The notes: generated from the sequence alone by a model not told the origin. Counted from the first letter of the stretch, positions 47,526-59,978 are shown. The stretch: 64,000 bases of DNA from Spinellus fusiger (GCA_025094145.1 JALLLS010000030.1:1-64000), one strand, 5' to 3'. Made by a program: numbers and translations.

Positions 47526-48933
47526 ACTCAATAGGTTTGCTTTATTAAAGTTGTGCTACGTACTATTATCATAGAAAGAGAGAGCGAGAGCGAGTTATCT
47601 CCTATTTGTATTATAAATATGAATGCAAACAAGACAGTGATAGACAAGGAACTATAGCTATCTACTCCAGACATAACTCAAGCGAACATCAAAATTAAAC
47701 TTGCTAAACATAGATACAAATACATTATCTAGTAGTTCAAATAGAAAACAATAGTATACATAAAGTCAGATACTTCCAAAGTTTTAGAGGATGTATGAAT
47801 ATATATATAGATATATATAGATATAGTGTTATTATTTATACACAGCATCGGTAGACTTCTTTAGTATTAATATTGATGCATAGAATAGATTCTTGTAGTT
47901 ACTGGCCTTCCGAGAGTTCCACAATTGCTGACATTTATAAGCTTGTGTCTATCTCTTGTTTAGGCATTTACTGATTTATTCTTGTGATTTTATTATCAAA
48001 GAGTACTTCAAAAGTACAATTATCTAAAGAACAAGAGATGATTGTTGATTATCAACCTAGTATCCATAAATAAACAGTAGATAGATGTAGATACTAATAT
48101 TTTACGATCAGTTATTGAAAGAGAAAGATAGTGACATTGTAAGAGAAAGACTGTCTATTGGTATGGCAAAGGATGATTGCTCACATACAGTATTAATGAG
48201 CTTGTCTACATTGTATAATATTATATAATATTTTATGGATAGGAGTGGCTAAAATATTGCCCTTTTTTATATGTGAATAGGTAGGATAAAATATATCTAT
48301 TTTACAAAGCAGATATTGTCTCTCTCTCTCTTGGGCTAGTTGAATATCAATTTCTTTTTGACATTAAGATCTAACAGGATACACCATTGTTGAATACATT
48401 ATCTAATGTAATCATAAATTAAAGTGAGATAATAATTCTTGGACCCTCGAGCTGACCCTTTCCAGCGATATTTGCAATACTTGTAGGGTTTGTGACACAT
48501 AGACACAACATTTACATTCAGATTACATGAGATCTCTGCGTGTCTGAGATTACATGCAGTAATAAGATAGATTGCTTTCATAGCCAGAACTGTTTCTCAG
48601 ATCTTTATATCCATCGGCCCCAGAAGTTTGTGGTATATGCAAATAGAAGACAGAAAACTATAGAAAATAAATATAATAAAAGACAAAATGAATAGTAAAA
48701 CTATATTCGGAGAAAAAATCACTTATTTTTTCATCTTGTTTGGCTGGTGAAGAAAGTACAAGAGCATGTTTGACTCTAATACATCTACTACAAGAAGTCA
48801 TATACTTCGGAGGGCTTCTTTATTGGTCTATCGGTTATGGTATTGTCAAAAACAGATATTAGTGTTATATCCGATCAAAACACTAGAATAAGTAACTAGT
48901 TCTTTAGAGTTACGATTATTTCGAACTTTTTTC
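47526..48933. other. Spacer between element copies A and B
   Basis: About 1.4 kb of AT-rich sequence. It holds a GA run with gcgag (47577-47593), an ATATAG repeat (47806-47826) and a 60-codon minus frame (48399-48581) with no recognisable content. No element ends or gene are evident inside. Confidence 0.5.
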
Positions 48934-48935
48934 TA

Positions 48936-51265
48936 CACACCCAAAGATTTTTCTGGCTTTTAGGCGGTGATATCTCCTTCCTTTTACGTCCATCCCGAAC
49001 TTTGCCCTTCTATGGAACTGTGTTTAAAATCAAAGGTTTGTGGATACCTCAATATTAAATTGTATTATCAATAGAATATAGTGTTTATGAATAAAATTGT
49101 TTATTGTAATAGTATAGATAATACTATAGTATGACTATAGCTACTGCCCAAGTGCATTCCCTCATAGCAATAGAATCTATACCCTAAAGGCCTTGTGATT
49201 TATTCTTGGGAGATAGATAACTATGCTCAGGAGTATACCCTAGACATTATTGACCTTGAAGACCACCTAAGACTGACTTGAAAGGAGTCTTTACTTGCCT
49301 AATAGCAATACACTGAGTGTCTTGTACATTAGAATAAGCCATAGCCCAGATGAAGGCACTGCTTACCTTTTTATCACTAGAATAGTCTTTGGTGGTGTCT
49401 ATTACTTCCTTCTATTGTTTCTCTTTGTTAATAATGGCACATTACCTTGATCAATTATGCTTATCTACTTCAAAACTGACAATCATCTTGTCTAGTCGTA
49501 GAAACCCTATTTAAACAATTACAGTTCATTTGAGAAATATGAATGATGTAAAAACAAGGTTGTTTGGTCTGACGAATTTTTATTTTACAGTTGTGGGCAA
49601 TGATAAAGCGACAAGGGTGATTAAGAATAAAGACTCTGTTACAAAGCACTGAGCAATATCTTTATAATAAAAATGTAGACAATCAGTTAAAGAGCAACTC
49701 TTCCAAATCCTGTGTTATTCCATGAACCTTTTATTATGAACATCTTAGACTGATAGATGTACCTTTATTTTTCAAAATAAAATAAAAAAGAATTCTGTCA
49801 ACTCATTTATTGTATGGGACTGTATTTATGCATAGAAAACCGATGGAATTCACAGTTTCCATTGATAGATATACAAGTTTTATGCTTTAGCACAACTTCT
49901 TGGTTTTCAAATCACAGATTGAATCAATGCCATGTGGAAACCAGTTATAAAGCAGAAATAATATAAAAAGAAAAAAGGTCAACTCGTCTTTATTTTATTT
50001 TCTTCATGGAGCCTGCTCTAAAGATTATAGCAGTGAAAGGTTCAACCACTGGTATTGGATGGAAGCCACACTATCTTTTGCCACTCAAGACACTTGTATC
50101 TATTGTCCATATTCTTGTAACGCATACATTCGCTTTTCTAAAGTATATATTCATTCAAGAATTGGAAAATAGCCCTGCCTTTGCTCTGGAGGATTTTGCC
50201 AATGTTGATTTTTACAGTGGTTTTTTTGTCGCTTCTTCAGAGTTGCAAGCCAAATAGACAAGCAAATTCTTCAAAGTCAAGAACCAGCCGAGAACTTATC
50301 AACAGCCATCGAGACATCTACTTTCAACACAGTTTATATGAGCCAGCCGGTTTAAAGTATGCCTACCAAATAGCCATGCAGGAAGCAAGGAAAATAAACA
50401 CAGCGTACCTCAATGGTGTCTCATTACACTTTGGAAACAATCTACGCATGTTATTAAACATACTTTTGAAGAAGAATGAACGAACAAAGACAGTAAAGGA
50501 TGAAATGAAGAAGAAAGGCACCACAGAGATGGAAGTATCAGCTGCAGTAAAGGATGTTGTTGAACAATGCAGTAGAATCAAAACAGCCATTTCGTCTGGA
50601 AGAAGATTTAGCAGCTAGTATCGGCAAGTGTGTATTGATTGACCCTGGTCGTCATGATGTACTTTATTGCATGCATGAAGATGGCACTGTAGAGAACAAA
50701 AGAACATATCGATACACTAGCAATCAAAGTGCAGTTGAAAGCAAGTCAAGAAAGTCCACGAAGCTCCATGAGAACTTGAAGCCTGATACAGTAAAAGCAG
50801 CCGAGTTGTCTCTATCAGGACATACATCTTCAACAGTCAATTGTGAAAGGTTTGCAAGACACCTCGAGGAAAGAGCCAGAGTCACCCCAGTATTGCATAG
50901 CTAATTATTCAAATGAAGATACTCCTGCTGTGGAAAACCAGAATGCCAATGGTTTACTCCCGTTTCGTAAAATGAAGCCTTTGAGTCTTATTGATCAACA
51001 ACAATCAGACAAACATCTAGCTAGTATCTGACCCACCAAAACATCAAAAAAAAAAAGAATCCGGTGTAGTTATCCCTGCACTAAACTAAGATACACGTAA
51101 GTCTCTTTTGAACCATACTACATTTCTATACTATATTTTATTTCCTCCAAAGATGCACCAATCTTTCTGAAAATACCCTTTTTTAAACACATTAGCCAAT
51201 TATAGAAATAGTGTTGTTTTATTGTCCGTGTATTTACTTTTATATCCCAAATATCTTTAGGTGTG
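48936..51265 (+). mobile_element. Fanzor-like transposon, copy B (non-autonomous)
   Basis: This element of about 2.33 kb lies in opposite orientation to copy A. Its ends are CACACCCAAAGATTTTTC... and ...ATCTTTAGGTGTG, with flanking TA at 48934-48935 and 51266-51267. All four frame fragments translate to the same proteins as in copy A, so transposition or gene conversion was recent. It lacks 63 bp net near 51164-51170 compared with copy A. Confidence 0.8.
50006..51031 (+). pseudogene. Broken RuvC/TnpB-like (Fanzor-type) gene, copy B
   Basis: The fragments are 50006-50257, 50181-50618, 50554-50904 and 50843-51031, with the same breaks as copy A. The RuvC-I-like IDPG lies near 50639. About 235 bp of non-coding sequence follow before the terminal repeat. 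Shared breaks show the gene was already defective before the two copies separated. Both would need a helper element elsewhere to move. Confidence 0.55.
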
Positions 51266-51267
51266 TA

Positions 51268-52155
51268 AGCCAGAATCTGTCAATTTAATTGTTGTGTTTG
51301 TTTCCTCGGGATTATTTGGGCCGCTCTAAGCATCACAGAGGGATATCTATCTTATCATTGTCTCATATCTCTTTGCCATGTTCCTCATTTTTATAGTTCA
51401 CTTTCCACCATTACCTATTGCTCATTAACTATGCCTGATAATCTATTCCTCATTTGTTATGAATCATTTAGTATGTGTTATATATACCTCATTGAAGGGT
51501 TTATATTCTATCATCTCATCCCACCTCCATTTATTCGTTTATTTATTTTATAATTGAGTATTTCAAGATACTTTATAGGCTCAATGCATTCTTTTATTAG
51601 GCTTCCATGAGGTGATTCTCATGCCCAATATATCAATAGCACTGATACCATAGAAAGTAATAATAATAATAATAAAAAAAGTCTAAATTGTAGATGTAAT
51701 GTGCTATGCCATAGCGCAGGAAGGAAACAATAAAAGTAGATAAGAAGATAAAGATACTCTTTTATTGATCGTAGCATTTGTTCTTATTTATACTGTTCTA
51801 TGATACTGCAGTATCGTCTTTTATAAGGTCAATGGCTTATAGTACGGCCATTGCTCTTCATTAATCTTAACCCCAGTTCTGGTTTACTGTTACTCAATGG
51901 CCATCAGACTCTATTGGTAATACGGGGCTCTGATGGGTTGAGTTCATCGCTCCCAACATGGTTATCACGTGATAAGACCTTTGGAATGATCGCCCTACAC
52001 ACCCAAGGAAAAAGGCTTATGTCAGGTTTCCAAAAAGTACTATACGCCAACGAGAGTGACTGCTTATTCCTTGGCGCCTCTTTCCAAAAACAGTAACTCT
52101 CTCCTTTTTATTTTATTTTATTTTTATTCCCGGGTAGATTTCATCCAAACACATC
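51268..52155. other. Intergenic region before PinX1 gene
   Basis: About 890 bp. It contains an (AAT)n run (51658-51674) and an 81-codon frame (51851-52096) that I do not recognise and do not call. TTTTA-type bases directly precede the PinX1 leader. Confidence 0.5.
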
Positions 52156-52934
52156 ATGGGACTTGCAGGACAAAAGACAAAACAACGCCTCAGTGCCGAT
52201 CCAAACAACTTAAACTGGAGTAAAGGTAGTTTCTTTTTTCTTTTTTTTCTTTTTTTCTTTCTTTCTTCAAAGAGAGAGTGTGTTTTTTTTATTGACCTTA
52301 CTCTAGATGAATCCAAATTCGGCTTTAAGATGCTTATGAAGATGGGATGGGCACCTGGAAAGGGTTTGGGCATCAATGAGGATGGCAGCAAAGATCATGT
52401 GAAAATTAAGTTGAAAGATGATAATCTCGGACTGGGAGCTAGTAAAAAGACAGTAGACAACTGGCTAGGCAACACAGATGCCTTTTCACAACTCTTGGCA
52501 GATCTCAACACACGCCCTGCAACAGTAGAAGTGACCGAGACAGAAATAGAGATAAAAGAAACAGTCACCAAAAGAAAGTCAATGGAAGATGGTGATACTG
52601 AGGATAAAGTAGAGAAGAAGCATAAGAAAGAGAAAAAGGACAAGAAAGAGAAAAAGAGCAAAAAGGACAAGAAAGAAAAGGACAAGAAAGAAAAGAAAGA
52701 GAAAAAGAGCAAAAAGGATTCCTCCTCAGAAGACGAAGAAGATGAAAAAGTCCACCAAGCAACCACCGTCTTGCGAAATGCGTAAGTGAGATGAGAGGGG
52801 TATAGAGTGGAGGGCTAACGTGTTCCAGTGCACGTGCCAAGTTCTTACGGTCAAAGCGCATGGCGACACAGCATGATGGGGCCAGACTCAATGAGATATT
52901 GGGCATTAAGCCTGCTGTTGATGTGTACTTTTAA
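52156..52934 (+). CDS. PXR1: PinX1/Pxr1 G-patch protein
   Basis: This is a nucleolar G-patch protein that activates the RNA helicase Prp43 in rRNA/snoRNA processing and, as PinX1, can inhibit telomerase. The conserved start MGLAGQKTKQRLSADPNNLN joins across an intron (about 52207-52305) to the G-patch: ESKFGFKMLMKMGWAPGKGL, then GINEDGSKDHV and LGLGASKK. A long Lys-rich KKEKKDKKEKK tail follows, as in the family. A last small exon (after an intron at 52782-52828) has RAKFLRSKRMATQHDGARLN and ends EILGIKPAVDVYF, which matches the conserved PinX1 C-terminal box. Nuclear location is expected. Confidence 0.9.
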
Positions 52935-53351
52935 GGCCAAGCAGTCTATTTCTCTACTTTTCTCTCTCTCTCTGTCTGTCTCTTTTCTCTACTGTCTACT
53001 GTCTATTGACTAGCCAATGAAGCGTAGACATTTTCTTGTTTTCAATAGCATTTCTTGTATATAAGTTTGGGTACGAGTATTTGCCTATAACAAAAGTTAG
53101 AGTATAGATTCTAGCCATTGAACTACAAGTAAATCATTGTGACTGTAGAGAGAGTGTGTGTGCTATAGAGAGAGAGTGTGTGTGTATTATAGAGAGAGAG
53201 TGCTATAGAGAGAGAGTGTGTGTGTGTTATAGTGTGGATCTAGTCCATCTACTCCCTATGCCTATCTATTTCTATTCTTCACAGGGAACCGTAGAGATAC
53301 AAACAATCGCTTTTACTAGTCAATAAACAAATACAAAGATATACACTAGAA
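52935..53351. other. Convergent gap with AG/TG microsatellites
   Basis: About 417 bp. It has a compound repeat at 53143-53235 (tatagagagagagtgtgtgtg units, about four). It holds no gene. Confidence 0.7.
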
Positions 53352-54226
53352 TCAGGCCAATTCCTCAGTACTGTATTCTCTAATCCGATGGACAAGCCCA
53401 CTGACATGATCTCTGCACTGATTCACTTCACTCTTCCAGTCATTTGTACAGTGGGTATGTAAGTTGAGTTGTTCCAGCAATAGCTTCAATTCCTCCTGCA
53501 CTTGCTTCAAATGTGTATTTTCTGCCTCTCTTGCTCTTGTCTGGGCCATCTTCAACTCATGCATTGTGTTCTGTCGCTCTGACATTTCTTCCTGCACCTG
53601 CGCCTCTAGCCACTCAGCTGCCTCCTCGGTAGCAGTCATCATCTGTTTCATTTGGCGAGTAACACTCTGTAAATTGTGCTGGAGTTCAGCCAATTGACGC
53701 TCACACTTAGAATCCAGGCCCACCAGTGACTCACGCAGAACATCGTATTGACGCTGTACTTGTTCTTTGGCTGCCACTGCCCGGTCTCTTTCTTCCTTTA
53801 GCACTTTTTCCTTTTTACGCAGATCATCGAGTTTCTTTCGCGATGCCATGGCCTCGTCTTTGAGCCGCTTGACTTCTCCCTCGAGATCCTGAGATGACTC
53901 TTTTGTGACGTCGAGTACTTGTTGTTTCGACTCCAGAATCTGCATTAGTTCCTGGATACTGGCACGGTAGAGGGTGTTGGATTCTGCATAGGACTGAGAG
54001 TCCAGCTCGTTTTGCAACTTGGCAGCCTGCATGGCTTCTAGCTAGAGAAGAGAAGAATTGTTTGTTTACATGTCTATGTTTGTTTGTGGTTATGCTTTAC
54101 TTGTGTTCTGGCTGCGGACACCTCCTTTTGAATAGCTTCCCACGTCTCATTCAGCTGGTTGATGACCCGAGTGGATCGAGATGAGGAGGCAGTCAGTGGT
54201 GGTGGTATGGCGGGTGTCGAAAGCAT
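53352..54226 (-). CDS. Coiled-coil protein, She3-like (partly resolved N-terminus)
   Basis: A nearly uninterrupted coiled coil covers about 230 residues (QAAKLQNELDSQSYAESNTL, then QELMQILESKQQVLDVTKES, and EVKRLKDEAMASRKKLDDLR). It has many heptads and few Pro. A preceding exon carries RSTRVINQLNETWEAIQKEV and joins at ...ARTQ|LEAMQ over an intron near 54103-54040. The pattern resembles fungal proteins placed in the She3 family (adaptors that link mRNA cargo to myosin), but coiled coils are hard to assign, so this is a weak call. The start used is the ATG at 54226. Upstream in-frame sequence (to about 54370) may be coding or leader and contains a direct repeat of cgggtgtcgaaag. Confidence 0.5.
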
Positions 54227-54830
54227 AAGAAAGTAAAGAGAAGCAGGGACGGGTGTCGAAAGGCAGCTTATTTTGTAGCAGTGAGTAGAAACAGAATGTA
54301 GAATAGGGCAAAGATCAATAGGAGGGGGGCCCTCAGTGTGCAAGGATGGCTGCTTTCGATCACGGTCTTCTAAATCAGAAATTAGTAAATTACCATGGCA
54401 ACAGAACGAATCAATAAGGTCTCAGCTATTCTTGTCCTGCTAAACTACGGCCCTATCTACTGCAGCTGAATTGCCCTTTTTCTGTGGGCTGCCTTGTCCA
54501 GGAAATGTTTCTCCTCCTACCAATAATAAGAAGAATAAAAAGGGAACAAGACTATGCTACTCTTATCCTCCTCACGTGTCCAGTAAGGTCGGCTGGAATT
54601 CTGCATAATTCTTCATTGGGAGCCATAAAAAAAAGAAAGAAAAAGGAAAAGTTCCCATGCTTAATTCTCTCCTCTTTTGTATTCTTTATTTCTTCCAGTG
54701 TGGGATTGTGTGTGCAGTGTACATACAACATACGTGGGCCATTTTGCTGTCTAGTTTCTACCTGTCTAGTTTCTACCTGTCTGTGATTTTGCCTGTTTCC
54801 ACCCTCTACCACCTGTCACTTGTGCCTGTA

Positions 54831-54865
<35 letters not shown>

Positions 54866-55162
54866 ACCTGTGCCTGTACCTTTCAGCCCACCTCCCCTTC
54901 TTTACAGGCTATCACACCAGTGCCTGTCATAAAAGGGGCTTTCTCTTTCTCTTTCCTCGTTTCTCAGTGTAAAAGGGCTCGCAACGAGGGCTTTCTTCTT
55001 TTGAATCTTTTGCCGACTGGCTCCAACGGCACTGTTCGAAAGAAATACATACAAAGACCAGCCCCTCTTGCCTTTCTCTCTTCTTTCTTTCTCTCTTCTT
55101 TCTCTCTTCTTTCTCTCTTCTTTCTCTCTCTTGTGTGTGCGTGTGCGTGCGTGTGTGTGTGA
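54227..55162. promoter_or_regulatory. Divergent region with CTGTGC repeats and CT leader
   Basis: Upstream of the CK1 gene lie a doubled ctagtttctacctgt (54750-54781), a (CTGTGC/CTGTAC)n array at about 54822-54886, CT-rich sequence at 55070-55130 and (GT)n at 55132-55160, ending at the ATG. A short minus-strand frame from 54630 (MAPNEELCRIPADLTGH) may be a first exon of a small gene, but I cannot complete it. Confidence 0.45.
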
Positions 55163-57175
55163 ATGACAAGCCAGCCCACCCGCCGTAGAGCTACTTTGGG
55201 CGACGACCTGTGTAGAAAAGACAGGATAGGTAGTCTTCCTACTGGAAATGCTTCTTCCTTGGATAGTATTGCCAGCACCAACAGTACCAACAGCACCAAC
55301 AGCACCAACAGCACCACCACTACTACCACTACTACTACCACCACCAACAAGAACAAAGAACAAGTGATCATTGGAGAACAGTGGCTGGTATTATCCAAGA
55401 TTGGCTGGGGTTCTTTTGGCGAAGTATTCAAGGGTGCGACTTGCCTTGACTATGGCTAGTGTCACAGATAGAGCAAGCATTGGCTTATTTTTTAACTTGA
55501 TTAGTTCAAGATATCCGTACTGGGAAGAGTTACGCTATCAAGAGAGAAGCCCACAGTGTCCGGAATCCCCAACTAAAGCATGAAAGCATCATGTATGATG
55601 TGCTGATTTCTGGGCGTAGGTAGCAGTAGGGGAGAATACAATGGCTCACTTCTCACTTCTCTTTCTCAATTCACTCTGTCCATACCTGCATGAAAATAAA
55701 TCAATGTCCATTAGCTGGTATTCCCCGGTGTCACTGGTTTGGTCAATACGAAGACTATGACTGTATTGTTGTGGATCTTCTTGGTCCCAATCTTAAACAG
55801 TTACGGGAATCAGTAGCCGACATGCCTATTGACATTGTAGCTGATGTGGGCTGCCAAATGGTAAACATAAAACAAAAAACATAAACATAAACACACCCCC
55901 TTCAATGCCATGTCTGATTGATGTACAAAGGTCACCCTCTTTGAGCATATTCATCAGAGAGGCATTCTCTACAGAGACGTGAAGCCGGAGAATTTCCTTT
56001 TGCCTGCCATGTTCTCTTTTCCAGGCCCACAGACTCCATTGGATCGCGAGAACCCACCCACAGACTCACAGGGCTCCTCCTGCTGCCGTACAACCCTCAT
56101 GGAGCAGTGGGGAGCAGCAGTGCCCAGGATCTATGCTGTTGATTTCGGACTGGCCTGTTGGTGGAGAAACCCCAGTACAGGCAAGCCCTACCCAGAGACA
56201 AAGAAGCCGATTCGAAACAAGACGGGAACTGCACGCTATGCTTCATTGAATGTCCATCACGGGAAATCCCATGCACGCCGAGATGACATGGAGAGTCTTG
56301 GCTATGTCTTGCTGGATCTGGTCCGTGGTTCTCTGCCATGGACCGGCATCCATGCACGCAACCCCAAAGTGGGTTGGGACAAGATGGGCCAGCTCAAGGA
56401 AGAGACCAGCCTAAGTGAGGTCTGTGTGGGTTTGCCCTGTGGCTTCCTAAAGTTGATTGAATACACTCGTCAACTGCAGTTTGCAGAACAGCCTGACTAC
56501 CAGTACATGCGCCATCTTCTGCAAGAGTCTGTGGAGGGGGCGTTTTCTACTCTGGTCTCCCCACCTTCTCCCCACCAAGAGAATGCATGCTCTTCAAGTA
56601 GCAAGGGAAAGGAAAGGGGGGCTTCTCAAGAGCCAGCAAGGCCCTCCAAAGGTAGTCGAGGAGGACGAGGAACTGAGTTCCATGAAGATGTCTTTGCCAT
56701 GGACGATGTGTCCCATGAACTGTCTGCTCTTCAGGATATGAATTCCAAGGCAGGCTACCCTCGCAGAATCAGAACGGGCCATGGCTACTACCGAAGACAG
56801 AGCTATGACTGTTCGAATGTTAGCTATCCTCAACGACATGATCCAAGACATGATCCAAGACACGATCCAAGACACGATCCATCACAGCGGTCTTTCTTTG
56901 TGTCTTCAGCACCCTTTAGATCTTCTTGCCTTCATCGTAGCAAAAAGACAGAAGGCTGGAATGGCCATCGACATGAAGAACACTGGGAGTCCCATGCTGA
57001 ATGGGATTCCATGCAGACAAAACATAGAGAGTGTGTCAATTCAGCAGCAGTCATGGCAAGAATGGAATCCTCGTCCTCAGCAAGAACAACAAAGACATCT
57101 GTTGCACCATGGACAGTGAGAGGATCAAGATATATTTGGGGATCTGAAAAGCAAAAGGACCGTTCGTATTGTTAA
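55163..57175 (+). CDS. Casein kinase 1 family protein kinase
   Basis: A Ser/Thr-rich N-terminus with a (NST)n and poly-Thr run (55275-55345) precedes a CK1-type kinase domain. Motifs are KIGWGSFGEVFKVQDIRTGK, YAIKREAHS, GPGIPRCHWFGQYEDYDCIV, DLLGPNL, YRDVKPENFLL (Tyr replaces His of HRD), IYAVDFGLACWW, KTGTARYASLNVHHGKSHAR, and RDDMESLGYVLLDLVRGSLP. The ARYASLNxH segment in place of APE is the CK1 signature. Introns lie near 55433-55502, 55616-55711 and 55861-55929. An insert of about 35 residues (PGPQTPLDRENPPTDSQGS) separates the catalytic loop from DFG. The long C-terminal tail has a (RHDP)4 repeat near 56835-56880. The subfamily (Hhp or Yck/gamma) cannot be fixed; no C-terminal Cys-Cys palmitoylation site is present. 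Confidence 0.9.
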
Positions 57176-57761
57176 TGTGCTGATGATGCCCGACAGTATC
57201 TCTTCTTCTTTTTCTTTTTCTTTTTTTTTTCTTTTTTTTTCTTTTTTCTTTTTTTTTCTTTCTGGATTTTACTCTCTTTTCTTTATTGGGATGCTTTCTA
57301 GGATAAAGGAGTAGATAGAATGCCACAAGATAAAGACAAGAAAATAAACAAAACTTACACAGAAGTGTAGGGATAAGACGTCTCTATTAACAGTGTGCAA
57401 AAAGCAGCTTATGTATGTTATGTTATGTTATATTGGATTGGATTGGATTGGATTGGATTGGATAAATCATATTCGATAGATAGATACACGTGCATTTATG
57501 AGAGGAAGAGGAGGAGGAAGAAGAAGAGTAGGCAGTGATTATCCTGCCATGGGAGTTGTTCTAGGGAAGATGGAAAATAAATAAAATAAAAGAACAACAT
57601 AAAGACTCGTCTTTCTTTTTCTTTTTTCTTTCTTTTAATAAGCTGCTTTTGTTACAGAAACAGACACAGAACCCTATCTTTTTTTTTCTGTCCATTTAAT
57701 TTTACCACATAAAATAAGAAAGGCCAGGCCAACAAAAGTCAGTTCTTCTTTTCTTCTTCCT
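57176..57761. promoter_or_regulatory. Upstream region of GCDH with simple repeats
   Basis: It holds a T/CT run (57200-57262), a (GGATT)n array at about 57432-57464, and purine and CT runs toward the ATG (57610-57760). No gene is visible. Confidence 0.5.
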
Positions 57762-59601
57762 ATGTTTGCCCACCGACTCTTGCGTTCTTCTACTTTTGCT
57801 ACTTCCTTTGCCCGTGGACCTTCTCTGCCTACTTATACACGCACATTTGCCTCAAAGACATCAAGTTTTGTCAAATACAACTGGGAAGACCCTCTTGATC
57901 TTAACAGTCTCCTTACTGAGGAAGAACAGCTTGTGAGGTAAAGAACAGGTCCCCTAGTATGTCTTTTTATTTCTCTCTTTTCTTACACACACTCTCTTTC
58001 AAATAATATCATTATTATTACTATCACTATGATGATGATCCATAGGGATGCTGTACACCAGTATTGCCAAGAGAAACTCCAGCCAAGAGTATTGAATGCT
58101 TACCGTAATGAAAGTAAAGTGGTATTGAACAAGACCTGTTTCCCTTATCCAAAATAGAATTCGACCGTGACATCATGTCAGAAATGGGCGACTTGGGTTT
58201 CCTTGGCTCTACCATTGAAGGGTATGGCTGTGCTGGTGTTTCTTCCGTTGCCTATGGTTTGACAGCCAGAGAAGTGGAGCGGTAAGGAGGGGGGAAATTT
58301 CCTACCGTGGGAAAAAATATATAAAAAGAAAAAAAAAAGAGAGAGAGGGAGGGCCAGAAACAAGCGGTTGTTAGTGAGCAAGTTAGTCATAGTTCCTGGG
58401 AAAGGAGACCGATGGGACTGACTGAGCTTCATTTCAAAGAGTGGATTCTGGGTATCGCTCAGCTATGTCTGTCCAATCATCCCTCGTCATGCATCCTATC
58501 TATGCCTATGGTACCGATGCACAAAAGGAAAAGTACTTGCCTGACTTGGGTAGGTTGAGGGATAGATACAGTGTGGCTGGCTGGCATGGTCTATGAGCCT
58601 GTTGATCTATGGACTACTCACCTATTGGTTTGATCTACAGCAAAGGGAATCACTGTCGGGTGCTTTGGTTTGACCGAACCCAACCATGGCTCTGATCCCA
58701 GCAGTATGGAAACAACCGCCAGAAAAGTAAATGGACATTATGTTTTGAATGGCAGCAAGACGTGGATTACCAACTCCCCCATTGCTGATGTATTTGTTGT
58801 ATGGGCAAAGAACCTGGAGGAGGGTGGGGCTATCCGTGGATTTATACTGGAAAAGGTAATGAAGATGAAGATGTGTGTGTGGGCCCTCTCCATCTTAGTA
58901 GTCCATCGAACTGACCCTGGGCTTACAAGGGAATGGCTGGTCTGGAGGCTCCTGCCATCCAAGGCAAGTTCTCTCTTCGTGCTTCTATCACTGGTATGAT
59001 CATGATGGACAATGTTGAGGTGCCTGCAGAGGCAATGCTTCCAAAGGTAAAGGGACTCAAGGGACCCTTTGGGTGTCTCAACAACGCACGCTATGGTATT
59101 TCATGGGGTGCTCTTGGTGCTGCTGAATTCTGTTTGGCCAAAGCAAGAGAATACACTATGGAACGCCAGCAGTTCAACCGTCCTTTGGCTGCTAACCAAC
59201 TCATTCAAAAGAAGTTGGCAGATGCCAATACAGAGGTAAGGAACCACTCTACACAGCGAGACAGAGGCATACAACAGGAGTGTACTTATAGGCAAGAAAT
59301 ATTGTTCTTTGTTGTTTAGATTGCTATTGGTCTTCAGGCATGTCTTCAGGTTGGACGTCTTAAGGATGCTGGTAAAATTGCACCCGAGATGATTTCAATG
59401 GTAAAGCGCAACTCGTGTGGTAAAGCCATTCAGATTGCACGTGAATGTCGAGACATGTTGGGTGGCAATGGTATCTCTGATGAATATCATATCATCCGCC
59501 ATGCAGCCAATTTAGAGGCTGTGAACACCTATGAAGGCACACACGATGTCCATGCACTGATTCTTGGAAAGGCAATTACTGGAATTTCTGCCTTTAGTTA
59601 A
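57762..59601 (+). CDS. GCDH: Glutaryl-CoA dehydrogenase, mitochondrial
   Basis: This is an acyl-CoA dehydrogenase family flavoenzyme that oxidises and decarboxylates glutaryl-CoA to crotonyl-CoA in lysine/tryptophan breakdown. The N-terminus ([20 protein letters not shown]) is an Arg/Ser-rich mitochondrial presequence. It is followed by [120 protein letters not shown], and [20 protein letters not shown]. The motif [20 protein letters not shown] includes the catalytic Glu of GCDH. Six to seven introns are needed; the exons end in normal GT-AG sites. Length is about 420 residues after joining, normal for the family. Confidence 0.95.
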
Positions 59602-59978
59602 GAGTTCTCTTTTTGTTCTCTTTTTGTTATGGGTCTTTTGAGAATAGATACCTTTTGCAAGACAGGGGATATTTATATAAATACCACTCCTATTGAATAG
59701 CCCTTTTTATTCATCAAGCACCGTATATCCTTCTATTGTAACAGTGGGTATCTTTTACCACCCCTTTTCCATAGATGTGTTTATGATACAGTGTCAACAT
59801 CGCAAAGAGAGACTGTGGAGGATGATTAAGAGAACATGAGAGAAAGATGTGCTTACAAAGACAAGAAAAACTAAGCAAAATAAGGCCAGCCATTCTTTAT
59901 TTTGCTATTATTACGGGCAATAAGATAATTACAATGTGTACAATAAGAGTAAAGAAATAATAATAAAAAGAGAGGTAT
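59602..59978. other. Convergent gap between GCDH and BRCA2
   Basis: About 377 bp with a doubled ttctctttttg near 59605-59628 and A/T-rich 3' flanks. It holds no gene. Confidence 0.6.

Noticed and set aside
45129..51268. A single large inverted duplication (palindrome) event
   Set aside because: Both arms end exactly at transposon-like ends with TA, and the flanking DNA differs on all four sides. Two separate insertions explain this better.
51851..52096. 81-codon plus-strand ORF before PinX1
   Set aside because: There is no family match, no splice partner and ordinary random composition.
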